Position numbers and translations under genes: made by a program. A stretch of DNA of 44,183 bases, taken from assembly GCA_025350245.1 (NCBI GenBank), contig JANXYG010000073.1:1-44183 (forward strand), in the 5' to 3' direction. This document shows, one piece after another, positions 22,562 through 33,306 of the stretch (position 1 is the first letter of the stretch; every line of letters starts with the position of its first letter). Source of the DNA: Betaproteobacteria bacterium (GTDB lineage Bacteria > Pseudomonadota > Gammaproteobacteria > Burkholderiales > Ga0077523). Below the pieces are notes generated by a model. The model made no database searches. It had not been told where the DNA came from and was given only the letters and a program-made list of their open reading frames with translations.

Positions 22562-23107
22562 TCATGTCTCCTGCTGCAACACTTCCGGCTCGAGCGTCAC
22601 CCCGCCTGCCGCATTGCCCAGCCACACCTGTCCTTCCTGCACCGTGCACTGCAGGCGCATGTTGCGTTCGGCGAGCTTCGCCAACGCCTGGCTCGTTTCC
22701 GGCGCGAGCGTCTTCACCGTCAGATTCCTGAGGCGCGCCACGTCCGGCCCGGTCTGACGCCACCAGATGCCGGTGCCGCGGCCGCCATACGCATACACGA
22801 CCACCGCGCCGCTGCGGCCACTGGCCTTGCGCAGCCGGCGCTCGTCGGGCAAACCCACGTCGACCCAGAGCCGGATTGCCCCGGTGAGATCGCGCTGCCA
22901 GAGATCCGGTTCGTCGTCGGTGCTCAGGCCCCTGCCGAAGTCGAGCTGCTCGTGCGCATGCAGCGCGAAAGCGAGCACCCTGACCATCATGCGTTCATCG
23001 GTCTCGGACGGATGTCGGGCGATGGTCAGGGTGTGGGTCTGGTAGTAGCCGCGGTCGATGTCGGAGACGTCGAGTTCGGCCTTGAAGATCGTTGCCTTGA
23101 GTGCCAT
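22562..23107 (-). CDS. yaeQ: YaeQ family protein
   Basis: A 181-residue protein, exactly the family length, starting ALKATIFKAELDVSDIDRGY with YQTHTLTIARHPSETDERMM, VRVLAFALHAHEQLDFGRGL, STDDEPDLWQRDLTGAIRLW and VDVGLPDERRLRKASGRSG. YaeQ has a PD-(D/E)XK nuclease-like fold; its role is not established (it was once linked to RfaH suppression). ATG 23107 (MALKAT) matches the family start. It follows the VWA gene by 94 bases on the same strand and may be read from the end of the urea cluster. Confidence 0.88.
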   Translation of the reverse strand: MALKATIFKAELDVSDIDRGYYQTHTLTIARHPSETDERMMVRVLAFALHAHEQLDFGRGLSTDDEPDLWQRDLTGAIRLWVDVGLPDERRLRKASGRSGAVVVYAYGGRGTGIWWRQTGPDVARLRNLTVKTLAPETSQALAKLAERNMRLQCTVQEGQVWLGNAAGGVTLEPEVLQQET

Positions 23108-23201
23108 TGGCGGGACGGGAGGAGTTGGAAGGCAGGGCCCGAAGGACGGCCTGCCGTCCACGAAGGCCGCCATGTTCGCACGCGCGGCCGCAACCGCCCG
23201 G

Positions 23202-24983
23202 CTATCTGGTCAGGCGCAGGTACAACGCCGGCAGTTTTTCCGGGAGGCGTGCGATGTGGTCCACCACCGTGCTGTTGCGGGCGCCGAAAATCCGGCTCAC
23301 ATACTCGTCGGCCTTCGGATCGACGCTCATGCAATAGGTGAGGATGCCGAGCCGGCTCGCCTCCTCCACCGCCTTCTTCGCATCGAACTGCAGGTATTTC
23401 GGATCGTGCACGTCGATGTCGTGCGGCTCGCCATCGGTGATGAGCAGGATCAGTTTCTTGTCGCAACTGCGGTAGCGCAACCAGCTCGTGGCATGGCGCA
23501 ACGCGGCGCCCATGCGCGTGGACAACTGGCCGCGCATGCCGGCCAGGCGCGCCTTCACGTGATCGTCGAACGGCCAGCCGAAATCCTTGAAGCGCAGGTA
23601 GTTCACCTCCTCGCGGCCGTTCGAGCTGAAACCGTGGATCGCGAACTGGTCGCCGATCTGGTCCATGGCGGTGCCGAGCAGAACGGTGGCCTCGCGCGCG
23701 AGCTGGAGCACGCTGGTGTTGCTCACCTTGACCAGATCGTTGGTGGACTCCGACAGGTCGAGCAGCACCAGCACCGAGAGGTCGCGCTCGTGCCGGTCGA
23801 CCCGCGTGTGGATGCGCGGATCGGGCGAGCGCCGCAAGCGCACGTCGATCATCGCGTTCACCACGGCATCGAGATCGAAGCGGTCGCCCTCCATCTGCTT
23901 GCGCAGGCGCACCTGCTTGCGCAGTTCGCTGCCGCGAATCAGGCGGTCGAGCCGCCGCAGCAGGTCTTGGTTGCGTTCGATGATCGCGTCGACCAATGCC
24001 GGATCGCCAGGCTCGGGGCGCTGCTCCCGCACCGTTGCCCAGGCCGGCCGCGCGCGGCTGATGACGTAGTCCCACTCGGGATACCTGACGGTACGCAGGG
24101 CCTCGCCGGCAGCCGCTTCCGGGAGGTCTTCGGGGTCGCCGGCGCCGACCGGCTTCACGCCCTGATCCGATTCGCCCTCCTGCGGGTCGTCGACCACGTC
24201 GCCGTTGTCGTTCTCGACCACGTCGGGCTGCGCCACCATCACTTCCTCTTCCATCGGCATGCCGTCGTGGTCGGTTTCCCGTTGCCAGAGAAAGCTGTTG
24301 TCGTCGCGATACAGCGGTTCGATCACATAGGTCTTGGCGTCGAACTGCAGACGCATCTGGCCGATGTCGTTGCCGAGCAGGGATCCGAGACGGCGGCACA
24401 GGGTGGGATCGGTGAGGTCGTTGGCCGGATCGAGAAACAGCCGCCGCGCCTTCTGCACCCACGGGCTGTCGTCTTCGTAGCCGGGATCGAGGAGCGCCCG
24501 CGACAGGCGCACCGCGAGACCGGCAAAGGTAGCGGCGCCGTCGGCGCGCGCCACGTGAAACTTCAACCACAGGCGACGCAGGCCGGGCAGTTCGCGACAC
24601 GTGAGCAACTCCACGCGCGCATCTTCCAGCAGCCCGACCAGCACCAGCTGGATCGGCCGCAGGCCGCCACGCGGCATCGGGGCGCGCGGCGAAAAAGCGA
24701 GGTGCGCAGCCGCGTGCGCCGTCGCCGCCCGATACAGATCGCCGGCGGCCTCGCCCTGCACGGCGCGATACGCAGCCGGCAGGTGGATGCCGAACTCGGT
24801 GAGATACGGCCTGGTCGCCTGTAGCGACGCCGGAAACGCTCGCAGTTCGCTGCCGCTGTTCCACAGCACGCGCAGATACAGCACCAGCCGCCTGCGAACA
24901 TCGGCAAACGCCACGCCGTCGCTGTCCGCGTGCAGGAAGCCGCGCGCCTCCGGGGTCGCGAGGTCGACATGATCGCGGCTCAT
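23202..24983 (-). CDS. von Willebrand factor A domain protein, NorD/CbbO type
   Basis: A 593-residue protein. The N-terminal two thirds are helical (VRRRLVLYLRVLWNSGSELR, ELPGLRRLWLKFHVARADG), a very acidic linker follows (about residues 240-300, EEEVMVAQPDVVENDNGDVV), and the C-terminal third is a VWA domain with the MIDAS metal site DLSESTND near residue 409 and LILLITDGEPHDIDVHDPK. NorD and CbbO proteins work with a partner MoxR AAA+ ATPase as activases or metal-centre assembly factors (NorQD for nitric oxide reductase, CbbQO for Rubisco). The partner ATPase gene lies 67 bases upstream. With neither nor genes nor Rubisco nearby but a urease operon directly upstream, the target may be urease. 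Confidence 0.82.
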   Translation of the reverse strand: MSRDHVDLATPEARGFLHADSDGVAFADVRRRLVLYLRVLWNSGSELRAFPASLQATRPYLTEFGIHLPAAYRAVQGEAAGDLYRAATAHAAAHLAFSPRAPMPRGGLRPIQLVLVGLLEDARVELLTCRELPGLRRLWLKFHVARADGAATFAGLAVRLSRALLDPGYEDDSPWVQKARRLFLDPANDLTDPTLCRRLGSLLGNDIGQMRLQFDAKTYVIEPLYRDDNSFLWQRETDHDGMPMEEEVMVAQPDVVENDNGDVVDDPQEGESDQGVKPVGAGDPEDLPEAAAGEALRTVRYPEWDYVISRARPAWATVREQRPEPGDPALVDAIIERNQDLLRRLDRLIRGSELRKQVRLRKQMEGDRFDLDAVVNAMIDVRLRRSPDPRIHTRVDRHERDLSVLVLLDLSESTNDLVKVSNTSVLQLAREATVLLGTAMDQIGDQFAIHGFSSNGREEVNYLRFKDFGWPFDDHVKARLAGMRGQLSTRMGAALRHATSWLRYRSCDKKLILLITDGEPHDIDVHDPKYLQFDAKKAVEEASRLGILTYCMSVDPKADEYVSRIFGARNSTVVDHIARLPEKLPALYLRLTR

Positions 24984-25050
24984 GTCGGCGAGCGGCGACT
25001 GAACGTGTGGTGATCGAGGCCGGTGCGCGACATTTCGACCGACACCCGCC

Positions 25051-25881
<831 letters not shown>

Positions 25882-25921
25882 GGATGACTCCGGAAATGCT
25901 GTTGTTCGCCTGGTTGTTCGA

Positions 25922-26779
25922 TCACTTGCGACGCACGCCGGGCGGCGCACCGGTCAGCGCGATGCGCACGGCGACCCACGCAGCATGGACCACGGCGCGC
26001 AAGCCGATGGCGTCGTCGGCCAGAACCCGCAACCACGCTCCTGCCCCGTTGGGCAGCAGCGACGCGCCGGCATAGCCAGGGCTATCGGCGCGCAGCGATG
26101 CGCGCAACGCCTCGAGCACGAGATCAGGATCGGCACGGTGCACCACCATCAGGGTGGCCTGCGCGGTGTGGGGTCCGGTCAGGCCGGGGATGCGCGCCAC
26201 GATGGTTGCGCCTTCGACCCGGAACCGGTCGGCGGCGAGCAGGCCGCCGGCTTCGTCTTCGATCCGGGTTTCGGCGCGCAACCAGTCGAACGGCTCGTTG
26301 CGTGCCGCCGGGTCGTGCAACAGGAACGACTCGCACGCGATCACGCTGGCGCCGGGGTGCGCCCGGATGAGCAGCCGGGTATCGAGACGACTGCGGGGAA
26401 ACAGGATCAACGGGTCGGGCAGATACTCGGCGAACGCGTTTTCGCCGGCCGCGAGCAGCAGGTGCTGTTCGGCATGGCCGCGGTCCATGCTGTGGACGAT
26501 GGTCGAGGCGCCGGTGGTGATGTGCGCCTGCGCGTCGTCGGCCAGTTGCATCGATTGCAGCAGCCGGTCGTGCTGGAAGATGCCGCCCGCGCACGACTGG
26601 AGGTAGACCGTGCAGAACCCGGCCGGATCGCCGGGCATCTGCAGGGTGCGGCCGACGTGGAACGGATAAGCCACCCGTTGGCGTTGCAGAAAGGTGGGGC
26701 CGCCGTGGCGGCGCGCAAAGCCGAGCGCAAGCTGCTGCGCCGGCGACGCAACCAGGTCCGGCAGATCGACTGCTGTCAC
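25922..26779 (-). CDS. ureD: Urease accessory protein UreD (UreH)
   Basis: A 285-residue protein with the UreD blocks [73 protein letters not shown] and [16 protein letters not shown]. UreD is the scaffold that, with UreF and UreG, delivers nickel into apo-urease. The GTG start at 26779 overlaps the ureG stop (GTGA) and leads into [15 protein letters not shown]; a longer upstream frame would run over ureG and is rejected. Placement of ureD after ureG at the end of the cluster differs from the common ureDABCEFG order. Confidence 0.85.
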   Translation of the reverse strand: MTAVDLPDLVASPAQQLALGFARRHGGPTFLQRQRVAYPFHVGRTLQMPGDPAGFCTVYLQSCAGGIFQHDRLLQSMQLADDAQAHITTGASTIVHSMDRGHAEQHLLLAAGENAFAEYLPDPLILFPRSRLDTRLLIRAHPGASVIACESFLLHDPAARNEPFDWLRAETRIEDEAGGLLAADRFRVEGATIVARIPGLTGPHTAQATLMVVHRADPDLVLEALRASLRADSPGYAGASLLPNGAGAWLRVLADDAIGLRAVVHAAWVAVRIALTGAPPGVRRK

Positions 26780-27468
26780 CGGCGATCCAGTGCGTCCATG
26801 CCGGACGATGCGGCGTCGAACAGCACCTCGCGCGCCAGGTGCTCGACCACCGCATCCACACCCTCGCCGGTGGCGCAGTTGGTGAGCAGCACCGGTCGGC
26901 CGCCGCGCACGTCGTTGGCCTCGCGGATCATGCGTTGCAGGTCGACGCGGACATATGGCGCAAGGTCGATCTTGTTGATGACGAGCAGATCGCAGCTCAG
27001 CACGCCCAGGCCGCGCTTGCGCGGGATGTCGTCGCCACCGGCCACGTCGATCACGAACATCCAGTAGTCGACCAGGTCGAGCGAGAACGACGAGGCGAGG
27101 TTGTCGCCGCCGGACTCGATCAGAATGAGTTCGAGCCCGGGGAACTTCGCGTCGAGCGCATCGGCGGCCTGGATGTTCAGCGTCGGGTCTTCGCGGATGG
27201 CCGAATGCGGACACGCGCCGGTCTCGACCGCCAGCACCCGGTCGGGCGCGATCAGGCCGCTGCGGCGGACTCGTTCGGCGTCTTCGCGCGTGGCGATATC
27301 GTTGGTGATGATCGCCAGATCGGTGCCCCGCCGCAAAAAGCGCGGAATGAGATTTTCGAGCAGCGCGGTCTTGCCGCTGCCGACCGGACCACCCACGCCC
27401 ACCCTGGCGGCGCCGGTGGGCCGGGAGGCGATCGGTGGCCGAAGGATTCCGGGGGCGACGGTGTTCAT
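26776..27468 (-). CDS. ureG: Urease accessory GTPase UreG
   Basis: A 230-residue SIMIBI-class GTPase. The P-loop GPVGSGKT is at residues 27-34, the nickel-binding Cys-Pro-His in [13 protein letters not shown], then [20 protein letters not shown] and [13 protein letters not shown], and [12 protein letters not shown] for guanine recognition. UreG hydrolyses GTP to drive nickel transfer to urease. ATG 27468 (NTVAPG) follows a GGTCTG-poor region but gives the normal family start. A dispersed repeat lies between ureC and ureG. Confidence 0.92.
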   Translation of the reverse strand: MNTVAPGILRPPIASRPTGAARVGVGGPVGSGKTALLENLIPRFLRRGTDLAIITNDIATREDAERVRRSGLIAPDRVLAVETGACPHSAIREDPTLNIQAADALDAKFPGLELILIESGGDNLASSFSLDLVDYWMFVIDVAGGDDIPRKRGLGVLSCDLLVINKIDLAPYVRVDLQRMIREANDVRGGRPVLLTNCATGEGVDAVVEHLAREVLFDAASSGMDALDRR

Positions 27469-27515
27469 GGAACAGACCTCGAGTGGGCTGGTGGCAAACG
27501 AAGGAAACGGCTGAA

Positions 27516-27600
27516 GCGAAGGGGCAGCGCCCACAGGGTCCCCCGAGGACGCTGCGCCCCCTCGAGGGGGAAGGCGAAGCGCAGCGCAGCCTGGGGGTGG
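27516..27600 (-). repeat. Dispersed intergenic repeat, copy 2, inside the urease operon
   Basis: Same unit as copy 1 (CAGGGTCCCCCGAGGAC, CCCCCTCGAGGGGG, CAGCGCAGCCTGGGGGTGG). On the minus strand it starts 4 bases after the ureC stop, which reads CGGTGAGCG, so the TGA joins the repeat. Located between ureC and ureG; its hairpins could lower readthrough to ureG-ureD. Confidence 0.9.
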
Positions 27601-27604
27601 GCGC

Positions 27605-29317
27605 TCACCGGAGCATGTAGCGCTGCGCGAGCGGCACCACCTTGGCCGGCTCGCAGGTGATGATGTCGCCGTCGATCATCACGTCGAAGGTTTGGGGATT
27701 GACGGTGATGTTCGGGCAGGCGTCGTTGTGCAGCATGTCGTGTTTGCGCAGTTTGCGCGTGCCGTGCGCGCCCAGCATCATCTTGCGCAAGCCGAGTCGG
27801 CCGGCGATGTCGGCGTCGAGCGCTGCCTGGTTCACGAAACACGCCGAAAGCTGCTGTTTTGCGACACCGAACGCGCCCCACTGGGGTCGCATGATCAGCG
27901 GCTCGCAGGTCATCAGCGACGCGGCCGAATCGCCCATCGCCCCCCAGGCGATGAACCCACCCTTGACCACGACTTCGGGCTTGATGCCGAAGAACGCCGG
28001 CCGCCACAGCACGATGTCGGCGAGCTTGCCGGGTTCGAGCGAGCCGATGTGATCGGCGATGCCGAAGGTGCGGGCCGCGTTGATCGTGTACTTGGCGATG
28101 TAGCGCTTGATGCGCTCGTTGTCGCCGTTGCGCGTGGCCTCCGACGACAGCCGGCCGAACTGGTCTTTCATCTTCGACGCCAGTTGCCAGGTACGGGCGA
28201 TCACTTCGTTGATGCGCCCCATGCCCTGGCTGTCGGAGCCGAGCATCGAGATGGCGCCCATGTCGTGCAGCACATCCTCGGCGGCGATGGTCTGGGCACG
28301 GATGCGGCTCTCGGCGAAGGCGACGTCTTCAGGCACCGCCGGGTTGAGGTGGTGGCACACCATGATCATGTCGAGGTGCTCGTCGAACGTGTTCACCGTG
28401 TAGGGGTTGGTGGGATTGGTCGACGAGGGCAGGCAATTGGCCTTGCCGGCCACGCTGATGATGTCGGGCGCGTGGCCGCCGCCCGCGCCTTCGGTGTGAT
28501 ACATGTGGATGGTGCGGTCGCGAATGGCGGCGAGCGTGTCTTCGAGAAAGCCGGACTCGTTCAGCGTGTCGGTGTGCAACTGCACCTGGAAATCGAGCTC
28601 GTCAGCCACGCCCAGGCAGGTGTCGATCACCGCCGGCATCGCGCCCCAGTCTTCGTGGATCTTGAGGCCGAGGCAGCCGCCCGCCATCTGGCCGTACAGC
28701 GATTGCGGCTTGGACGAATTGCCGCGTCCGAGAAAGCCGAAGTTCATCGGCCAGTGTTCGGCCGCCTGAAGCATCTTGCCGACATTCCATTCGCCGCCAC
28801 AGTCGATGCCGACGGTGATGGGGCCGAGCGAACCGCCGATCATGGTGGTGAGGCCGGACGCGATCGCGTGCTCCACCAGTTGCGCGGAGTCGAAGTGCAC
28901 GTGCACGTCGATGCCGCCCGCGGTCGCGATCAGTCCCTCGCCATCGCGCACGGTGGTGGCAACGCCGCAGATCAGCTTCGGATGCACGCCGTCCATGATC
29001 TCCGGGTTGCCGGCCTTGCCGACGCCGACGATGCGACCGTCCTTGATGCCGATGTCGCCCTTCACCACGCCGAGCACCGGATCGATGATGACAACGTTGG
29101 AGATGAGCATGTCGAGCGCGCCGTCGGCGCTGTCGTAGCCGGCCTTGAGCCCCATGCCATCGCGCAGGGTCTTGCCGCCGCCATGCAGGCATTCGTCACC
29201 CGGCACCGCGTGGTCGTGTTCGATCACCGCGATGAGCGAGGTGTCGCCGAGCCTGACGCCGTCGCCGGTGGTCGGGCCATAGAGCTGGGCATATTCGCGC
29301 CGCGAAATGGTTGCCAT
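27605..29317 (-). CDS. ureC: Urease alpha subunit (catalytic)
   Basis: A 570-residue UreC, the normal length. The di-nickel site is complete: [18 protein letters not shown] supplies Hx[13 protein letters not shown] holds the lysine to be carbamylated (near residue 217), [12 protein letters not shown] and [14 protein letters not shown] supply further histidines, and the mobile flap [20 protein letters not shown] carries the catalytic histidine. It hydrolyses urea to ammonia and carbamate in the cytosol. ATG 29317 ([18 protein letters not shown]) is the family start, 4 bases after the ureAB stop. Confidence 0.95.
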   Translation of the reverse strand: MATISRREYAQLYGPTTGDGVRLGDTSLIAVIEHDHAVPGDECLHGGGKTLRDGMGLKAGYDSADGALDMLISNVVIIDPVLGVVKGDIGIKDGRIVGVGKAGNPEIMDGVHPKLICGVATTVRDGEGLIATAGGIDVHVHFDSAQLVEHAIASGLTTMIGGSLGPITVGIDCGGEWNVGKMLQAAEHWPMNFGFLGRGNSSKPQSLYGQMAGGCLGLKIHEDWGAMPAVIDTCLGVADELDFQVQLHTDTLNESGFLEDTLAAIRDRTIHMYHTEGAGGGHAPDIISVAGKANCLPSSTNPTNPYTVNTFDEHLDMIMVCHHLNPAVPEDVAFAESRIRAQTIAAEDVLHDMGAISMLGSDSQGMGRINEVIARTWQLASKMKDQFGRLSSEATRNGDNERIKRYIAKYTINAARTFGIADHIGSLEPGKLADIVLWRPAFFGIKPEVVVKGGFIAWGAMGDSAASLMTCEPLIMRPQWGAFGVAKQQLSACFVNQAALDADIAGRLGLRKMMLGAHGTRKLRKHDMLHNDACPNITVNPQTFDVMIDGDIITCEPAKVVPLAQRYMLR

Positions 29318-29321
29318 CGGA

Positions 29322-30017
29322 TCAAGCCCCCTTGAAGCCGCGCTCACGCGCGAGTTTCAGTGCCGCTGCGCGAGCGGCATCGCTGCGGGTCTCGCCGTTG
29401 GTGAGCGCGTTCAGGCCGAACACCTCGCCACTGCCGCCGAAGCGGGTCAAGGCCACGATCCTGGCTGCGCCTGGTTCGAAGCGCACAGCGGTGCCCGCGG
29501 GGATGTCGAGGTGCATGCCGAATGCCTTTGCGCGCTCGAAGTCGAGAGCGCGGTTGGCTTCGAAGAAGTGATAGTGGCTGCCGATCTGGATCGGTCGGTC
29601 GCCGGTGTTGACCGCGCGCAGGCTGACCTTGGCACGGCCCGCGTTGAGTTCGATGTCACCTTCCGCCGGCAGGATCTCGCCAGGAACGACGCCCGCCGCC
29701 TGCACGGCAACGCCGGGGCGGATCGGCTCGTGGACCGTCACGAGCTTGGTGCCATCGGGAAAGGTGCCTTCGACCTGCAGCATCGGCAGCATCGTCGCGA
29801 CGCCGGGCATGACATCATCGGTGGTGAGCACGGTGGAGCCGAAGGCGATCAGCTCGGCTACCGAGCGGCCTTCGCGCGCGCCTTCGAGAATCTCGTCGGC
29901 GATGATGGCCGTGGCTTCTGGATGGTTGAGCTTGAGGCCACGGCCCCGGCGCTTGCGCGCCAGCTCGGCCGCCGTGTAGATGGTGAGGCGTTCGAGTTCG
30001 GTGGGTGTCAGCAACAT
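29322..30017 (-). CDS. ureAB: Fused urease gamma and beta subunits (UreA-UreB)
   Basis: A 231-residue protein. Residues 1-100 are the gamma subunit ([60 protein letters not shown]) and residues about 105-208 the beta subunit ([54 protein letters not shown]), ending in a 22-residue tail. Fusion of these subunits is best known from Helicobacter UreA but also occurs in other bacteria. It provides the non-catalytic frame around UreC. A clear start ATG at 30017 ([10 protein letters not shown]) is the family start. Confidence 0.93.
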   Translation of the reverse strand: MLLTPTELERLTIYTAAELARKRRGRGLKLNHPEATAIIADEILEGAREGRSVAELIAFGSTVLTTDDVMPGVATMLPMLQVEGTFPDGTKLVTVHEPIRPGVAVQAAGVVPGEILPAEGDIELNAGRAKVSLRAVNTGDRPIQIGSHYHFFEANRALDFERAKAFGMHLDIPAGTAVRFEPGAARIVALTRFGGSGEVFGLNALTNGETRSDAARAAALKLARERGFKGA

Positions 30018-30078
30018 ATCAGCCTCTCAACATGGGAGATGGAATCAATCGGACGCAGCGACCGGAGCGAACCCGGGA

Positions 30079-30247
30079 AGCGAAGGGGCAACATCCGCAG
30101 GGCTCCCCGAGGAATGTTGCGCCCCCTTGAGGGGGAAGGCGCAGCACAGCGCAGCCTGGGGGTGGTCGTCACAGCGCCCACAGGGTCCCCCGAGGACGCT
30201 GTGCCCCCTTGAGGGGGAAGGCGCAGCACAGCGCAGCCTGGGGGTGG
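30079..30247 (-). repeat. Dispersed intergenic repeat, copies 3 and 4 in tandem
   Basis: Two units (30079-30165 and 30171-30247), each ending CAGCGCAGCCTGGGGGTGGTCGTCAC-like (given here only in outline: GCAGCCTGGGGGTGG then TCGTCA). On the minus strand the first unit begins 8 bases after the ureF stop. They separate ureF from ureAB, an unusual place for a strong hairpin inside an operon. Confidence 0.9.
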
Positions 30248-30255
30248 TCGTCACC

Positions 30256-30936
30256 TCAGTTGGCGAACATGCGGCCTTGGCCGGTTTCATGACGCATCAT
30301 CGCGATCTCGGCGGCAGGTGCATAGGCGTGGAGTGCATCGGCAGCGACGGCATCGGTGGTCATGATGGCGGCGATGCGCTCGCGCTGCGACTGCAGAATA
30401 CGCTGGGCATCCACATGGCCGAGCAGCCCGATGCGCAAGCCGGCGCTGACGATGCTGAACCCGAGCTGGTAGGCCGACATGGCGCAGGTGGACGCCGCGT
30501 CCAGCCCAGTGGCGTGGCCGACGAATCCGTGCACCGCCGCCATCTGCCCGAAGGCCTCGCCGGCCGCGATCCGGTCGCGGTAGGCCGCAGCCCCCACGGT
30601 GCCCAGACCGTCGTGCACCTTGAGCAATGCGATACCGATGCGGCGAGCGCCTTCACGCGCCTCGCGCGACAAAGTGGCCGCATCGATCTCGCGATCGATC
30701 GTGCACAGCCGCTCGATATCACCGTGGGCGCGGAACGCGGCCAGCACCGCAGGCCGATCGAACTGCGACCAGCGCCGCGCGATCTGGCCGCCGACAAACG
30801 CCTCGACATCGGCCGCGCCGCGCAGCAAGCCGTCAGCCCGCAGGGTCTCGAGGCCCCACGAAAATGACGCGGCACCGCTCGGAAAGAAACTGTCGCCGAG
30901 TTGCAGCAGGGCGAGCGTGGCGCCGACGTCACTCAT
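30256..30936 (-). CDS. ureF: Urease accessory protein UreF
   Basis: A 226-residue all-helical protein with the UreF pattern: LLQLGDSFFPSGAASFSWGL, ETLRADGLLRGAADVEAFVG, EAREGARRIGIALLKVHDGL, YQLGFSIVSAGLRIGLLGHV and a C-terminal ADALHAYAPAAEIAMMRHET. UreF bridges UreD and UreG and gates nickel delivery. ATG 30936 overlaps the end of ureE by 8 bases, so the two are translated together. Confidence 0.92.
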   Translation of the reverse strand: MSDVGATLALLQLGDSFFPSGAASFSWGLETLRADGLLRGAADVEAFVGGQIARRWSQFDRPAVLAAFRAHGDIERLCTIDREIDAATLSREAREGARRIGIALLKVHDGLGTVGAAAYRDRIAAGEAFGQMAAVHGFVGHATGLDAASTCAMSAYQLGFSIVSAGLRIGLLGHVDAQRILQSQRERIAAIMTTDAVAADALHAYAPAAEIAMMRHETGQGRMFAN

Positions 30937-31378
30937 TGCCCACCACCTTCACTTTGCCGCCACCGACCAGATGCGCGATGCGTGCAAGGTAGGTATCGGC
31001 GGGCCCCTCCAGCGAGATGTGGAGGTACTCGCCGGCGAACCGCACCTTCCAGTGCATGTTGCCGCAGAAGTAGCCCAGTTCGAGAGCGCATGCGGCGTCG
31101 CGCGGCGCCAGCGCCAGCCATTGGGGTTCTTCCAGCCGCACCACCACGGCACGATCGTCGTCGAGCAGCAGCACCGCACCATTGGCGAGCCGCTCGCTGC
31201 GGTCGAGCATGATGCCGGCCTCGGTGCCGCGATCGGTGAACACATGCAGCCGCCGCCGCGCGGTGTCTTCCTTGCGCAGCGTGACGTACTCGACGGCACC
31301 GGCATGCGCCAGCACGTGCAGGCGTTCGGCAACGTGTTCGTCGGCGCTGGAACCGAGAATGCGGGTGAGCCGGAGCAT
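30929..31378 (-). CDS. ureE: Urease accessory protein UreE (nickel metallochaperone)
   Basis: A 149-residue protein with the UreE N-terminal substrate-binding-like domain (LRLTRILGSSADEHVAERLH, YVTLRKEDTARRRLHVFTDR) and metal-binding domain (LELGYFCGNMHWKVRFAGEY with the conserved histidine in GNMHW). The histidine-rich C-terminal tail seen in some enterobacterial UreE is absent, so nickel storage is unlikely and only transfer to UreG is expected. It overlaps ureF and starts 63 bases after amiE. Confidence 0.9.
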   Translation of the reverse strand: MLRLTRILGSSADEHVAERLHVLAHAGAVEYVTLRKEDTARRRLHVFTDRGTEAGIMLDRSERLANGAVLLLDDDRAVVVRLEEPQWLALAPRDAACALELGYFCGNMHWKVRFAGEYLHISLEGPADTYLARIAHLVGGGKVKVVGNE

Positions 31379-31441
31379 TGGGATCCGATATAGGCGACAG
31401 ACGTCCGGGCACCGGCCCGAACGTCTCTCGTGGTTGCGCTG

Positions 31442-32482
31442 CTACTTGTGGACCGGTTGCCTGGCGTTGGGAATGCCGGCAATCGGCGCCTCGTCGGTGC
31501 CGACGGTCGTGCGCGTCATCGCCTCGACCATCTCGCGGGTGGCTTCCGGATCGGTGATCCATTTCTTGTAGAAATCGAACGGGCAGGCCGCCACGCCCTT
31601 GTCGCCTTCGTGCGAATTGATCAGACCGGTGTAGCCACGATGCAGCAGCTTGAACAGGTGGTTCTCCGACTGCATGTTCTTGCGCGCATCGCGGATCAGG
31701 CCCTTGGAGAGCGCCGCGTACTGGATGCCGTAGTCTTCCTCGCCGCATTCGCCGAGCGTCCGGCCATCGAAACCGATGATCGCCGAATGGCCGAAGTAGG
31801 AATACACGCCGTCGAAGCCGGCGGCGTTGGCCACCGCGACGTAGCTGTTGTTGGCCCACGCCATCGCCTTCGCCATGATGATCTGCTGCTCTTTCGCCGG
31901 GTACATGTAGCCCTGGCAGCGGATGATGAGCTCGGCACCCTTCATCGCGCAGTCGCGCCAGATCTCCGGGTAGTTGCCGTCATCGCAGATGATGAGCGAG
32001 ATCTTCAGCCCTTTGGGACCATCGGACACATAGGTGCAGTTGCCCGGATACCAGCCTTCGATCGGCACCCACGGCATGATCTTGCGGTACTTCTGCACCA
32101 CCTCGCCCTGGTCGTTCATGAGGATGAGCGTGTTGTAGGGCGCCTTGTTGGGATGCTCCTCGTGCTTCTCGCCGGTGAGCGAGAACACGCCCCAGACCTT
32201 GGCCTTGCGGCAGGCGGCGGCGAAGATCTCGGTTTCGTCGCCGGGGCAGCTCGAGGCGGTGTCGTACATCTCCTTGCTGTCGTACATGATCCCGTGGGTG
32301 CTGTACTCGGGAAAGATGACCAGGTCCATGCCCGGCAGGCCGGTCTTCATGCCAACCATCATCTCGCCGATCTTGCGCGCGTTGTCGAGCACCTCGGCCT
32401 TGGTATGCAGGCGCGGCATCTTGTAATTGACGACAGCAACGCCCACGCAGTCGTTACTGCTGGAAATATCTCCGTGCATCAT
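31442..32482 (-). CDS. amiE: Aliphatic amidase AmiE
   Basis: A 346-residue nitrilase-superfamily protein of the AmiE type. Its start [20 protein letters not shown] is nearly the Pseudomonas AmiE start. The catalytic set is present at the expected numbers: E59 (VIFPEYS), K134 (QKYRKIMPW), E142 (PIEGWYPG) and C166 (LIICDDGN). It hydrolyses short aliphatic amides such as acetamide or propionamide to the acid and ammonia; a formamidase would be shorter in some blocks, but the two are close. It sits between urtE and ureE, so imported amides and urea are both turned into ammonia by one cluster. Confidence 0.93.
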   Translation of the reverse strand: MMHGDISSSNDCVGVAVVNYKMPRLHTKAEVLDNARKIGEMMVGMKTGLPGMDLVIFPEYSTHGIMYDSKEMYDTASSCPGDETEIFAAACRKAKVWGVFSLTGEKHEEHPNKAPYNTLILMNDQGEVVQKYRKIMPWVPIEGWYPGNCTYVSDGPKGLKISLIICDDGNYPEIWRDCAMKGAELIIRCQGYMYPAKEQQIIMAKAMAWANNSYVAVANAAGFDGVYSYFGHSAIIGFDGRTLGECGEEDYGIQYAALSKGLIRDARKNMQSENHLFKLLHRGYTGLINSHEGDKGVAACPFDFYKKWITDPEATREMVEAMTRTTVGTDEAPIAGIPNARQPVHK

Positions 32483-32518
32483 TTTGGGTTCTCTCCTTGC
32501 TTGCTCATCGATGGACTG

Positions 32519-32596
32519 GGCGGCTTAAGCCGCCGCCGGTTCGAGCGCGGGTAACGCGCCAACTACCTCGCCGCACCCTTGCGGCAAGTACCGCAA
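32519..32596 (-). promoter_or_regulatory. Two hairpins between urtE and amiE
   Basis: A perfect 16-base palindrome GGCGGCTTAAGCCGCC (32519-32534) and a stem TTGCGG...CCGCAA (32579-32596) lie in the 125-base gap between the transporter genes and amiE. They may protect or attenuate the message at the junction between transporter and enzyme genes. There is no T run. Confidence 0.4.
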
Positions 32597-32607
32597 CAAC
32601 GGATCGA

Positions 32608-33297
32608 TCAAATGGTCAAGAAGGCATGAATCTTCGCGGTGTCGACGGTCGCCTTGCTCGCCTCGTAGACGAACTCACCCTTCTCGATGATCAGGAACCG
32701 GTCGGCGACTTCCATCGCGAACGACAGGACCTGCTCCGATACCAGCAACGAGAATCCGCGCTCCACCTTGAGCCGGTTGAGCGTGCGCGCGATGTCCTTG
32801 ATGATCGACGGCTGGATGCCTTCGGTCGGCTCGTCGAGGATCAGGACCTTCGGGTTGGTGACCATCGCACGCGCGATGGCGAGCTGCTGCTGCTGCCCGC
32901 CCGACAGATTGCCGCCGCGCCGCGCCTTCATCTCGAGCAGCACCGGAAACGTTTCGTAGATGTAGCCCGGCACCGTGCGATCGATGCTGTTCTCCATGCC
33001 GGTCAGGATGTTCTCCTCGACCGTGAGATACGGAAAGATCATGCGCCCCTGCGGCACGAAACCCATGCCTTTCGCGACCCGCTCGTAGGTGCGGGCGCGG
33101 TTCAGTTCGTTGCCATCGAGCTGCACCCGGCCACTGCGCGCGGGCAACAGGCCGATGAGCGACTTGAGCAACGTGGTCTTGCCCATGCCGTTGCGGCCCA
33201 TGATGGCGATGGTCTCGCCCGTGGCCAGCTCGAACGACACATTGCGCACCACATGGCTGTCGCCGTAGAAAACATTCAGACCCGAAACGCTCAGCAT
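32608..33297 (-). CDS. urtE: Urea ABC transporter ATP-binding protein UrtE
   Basis: A 229-residue ATPase of the branched-chain/urea transporter class: LNVFYGDSHVVRNVSFELAT, Walker A GRNGMGKTT near residues 34-42, signature LSGGQQQQLAIARAMV and Walker B VLILDEPTEGIQPSIIKDI. The EPTEGIQPSII motif is typical of UrtE. With UrtD it powers import through UrtB and UrtC. It lies 9 bases after urtD. Confidence 0.92.
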   Translation of the reverse strand: MLSVSGLNVFYGDSHVVRNVSFELATGETIAIMGRNGMGKTTLLKSLIGLLPARSGRVQLDGNELNRARTYERVAKGMGFVPQGRMIFPYLTVEENILTGMENSIDRTVPGYIYETFPVLLEMKARRGGNLSGGQQQQLAIARAMVTNPKVLILDEPTEGIQPSIIKDIARTLNRLKVERGFSLLVSEQVLSFAMEVADRFLIIEKGEFVYEASKATVDTAKIHAFLTI

Positions 33298-33306
33298 CGC
33301 TAGTGT

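Noticed and set aside
23058-24824. Plus-strand 588-residue frame opposite the VWA gene
   Set aside because: Antisense to a protein with a MIDAS site; composition is rich in A, H, V and R with no domain.
26780-27214. Longer ureD start upstream
   Set aside because: This would overlap ureG by more than 400 bases; the GTG coupled to the ureG stop gives the family length.
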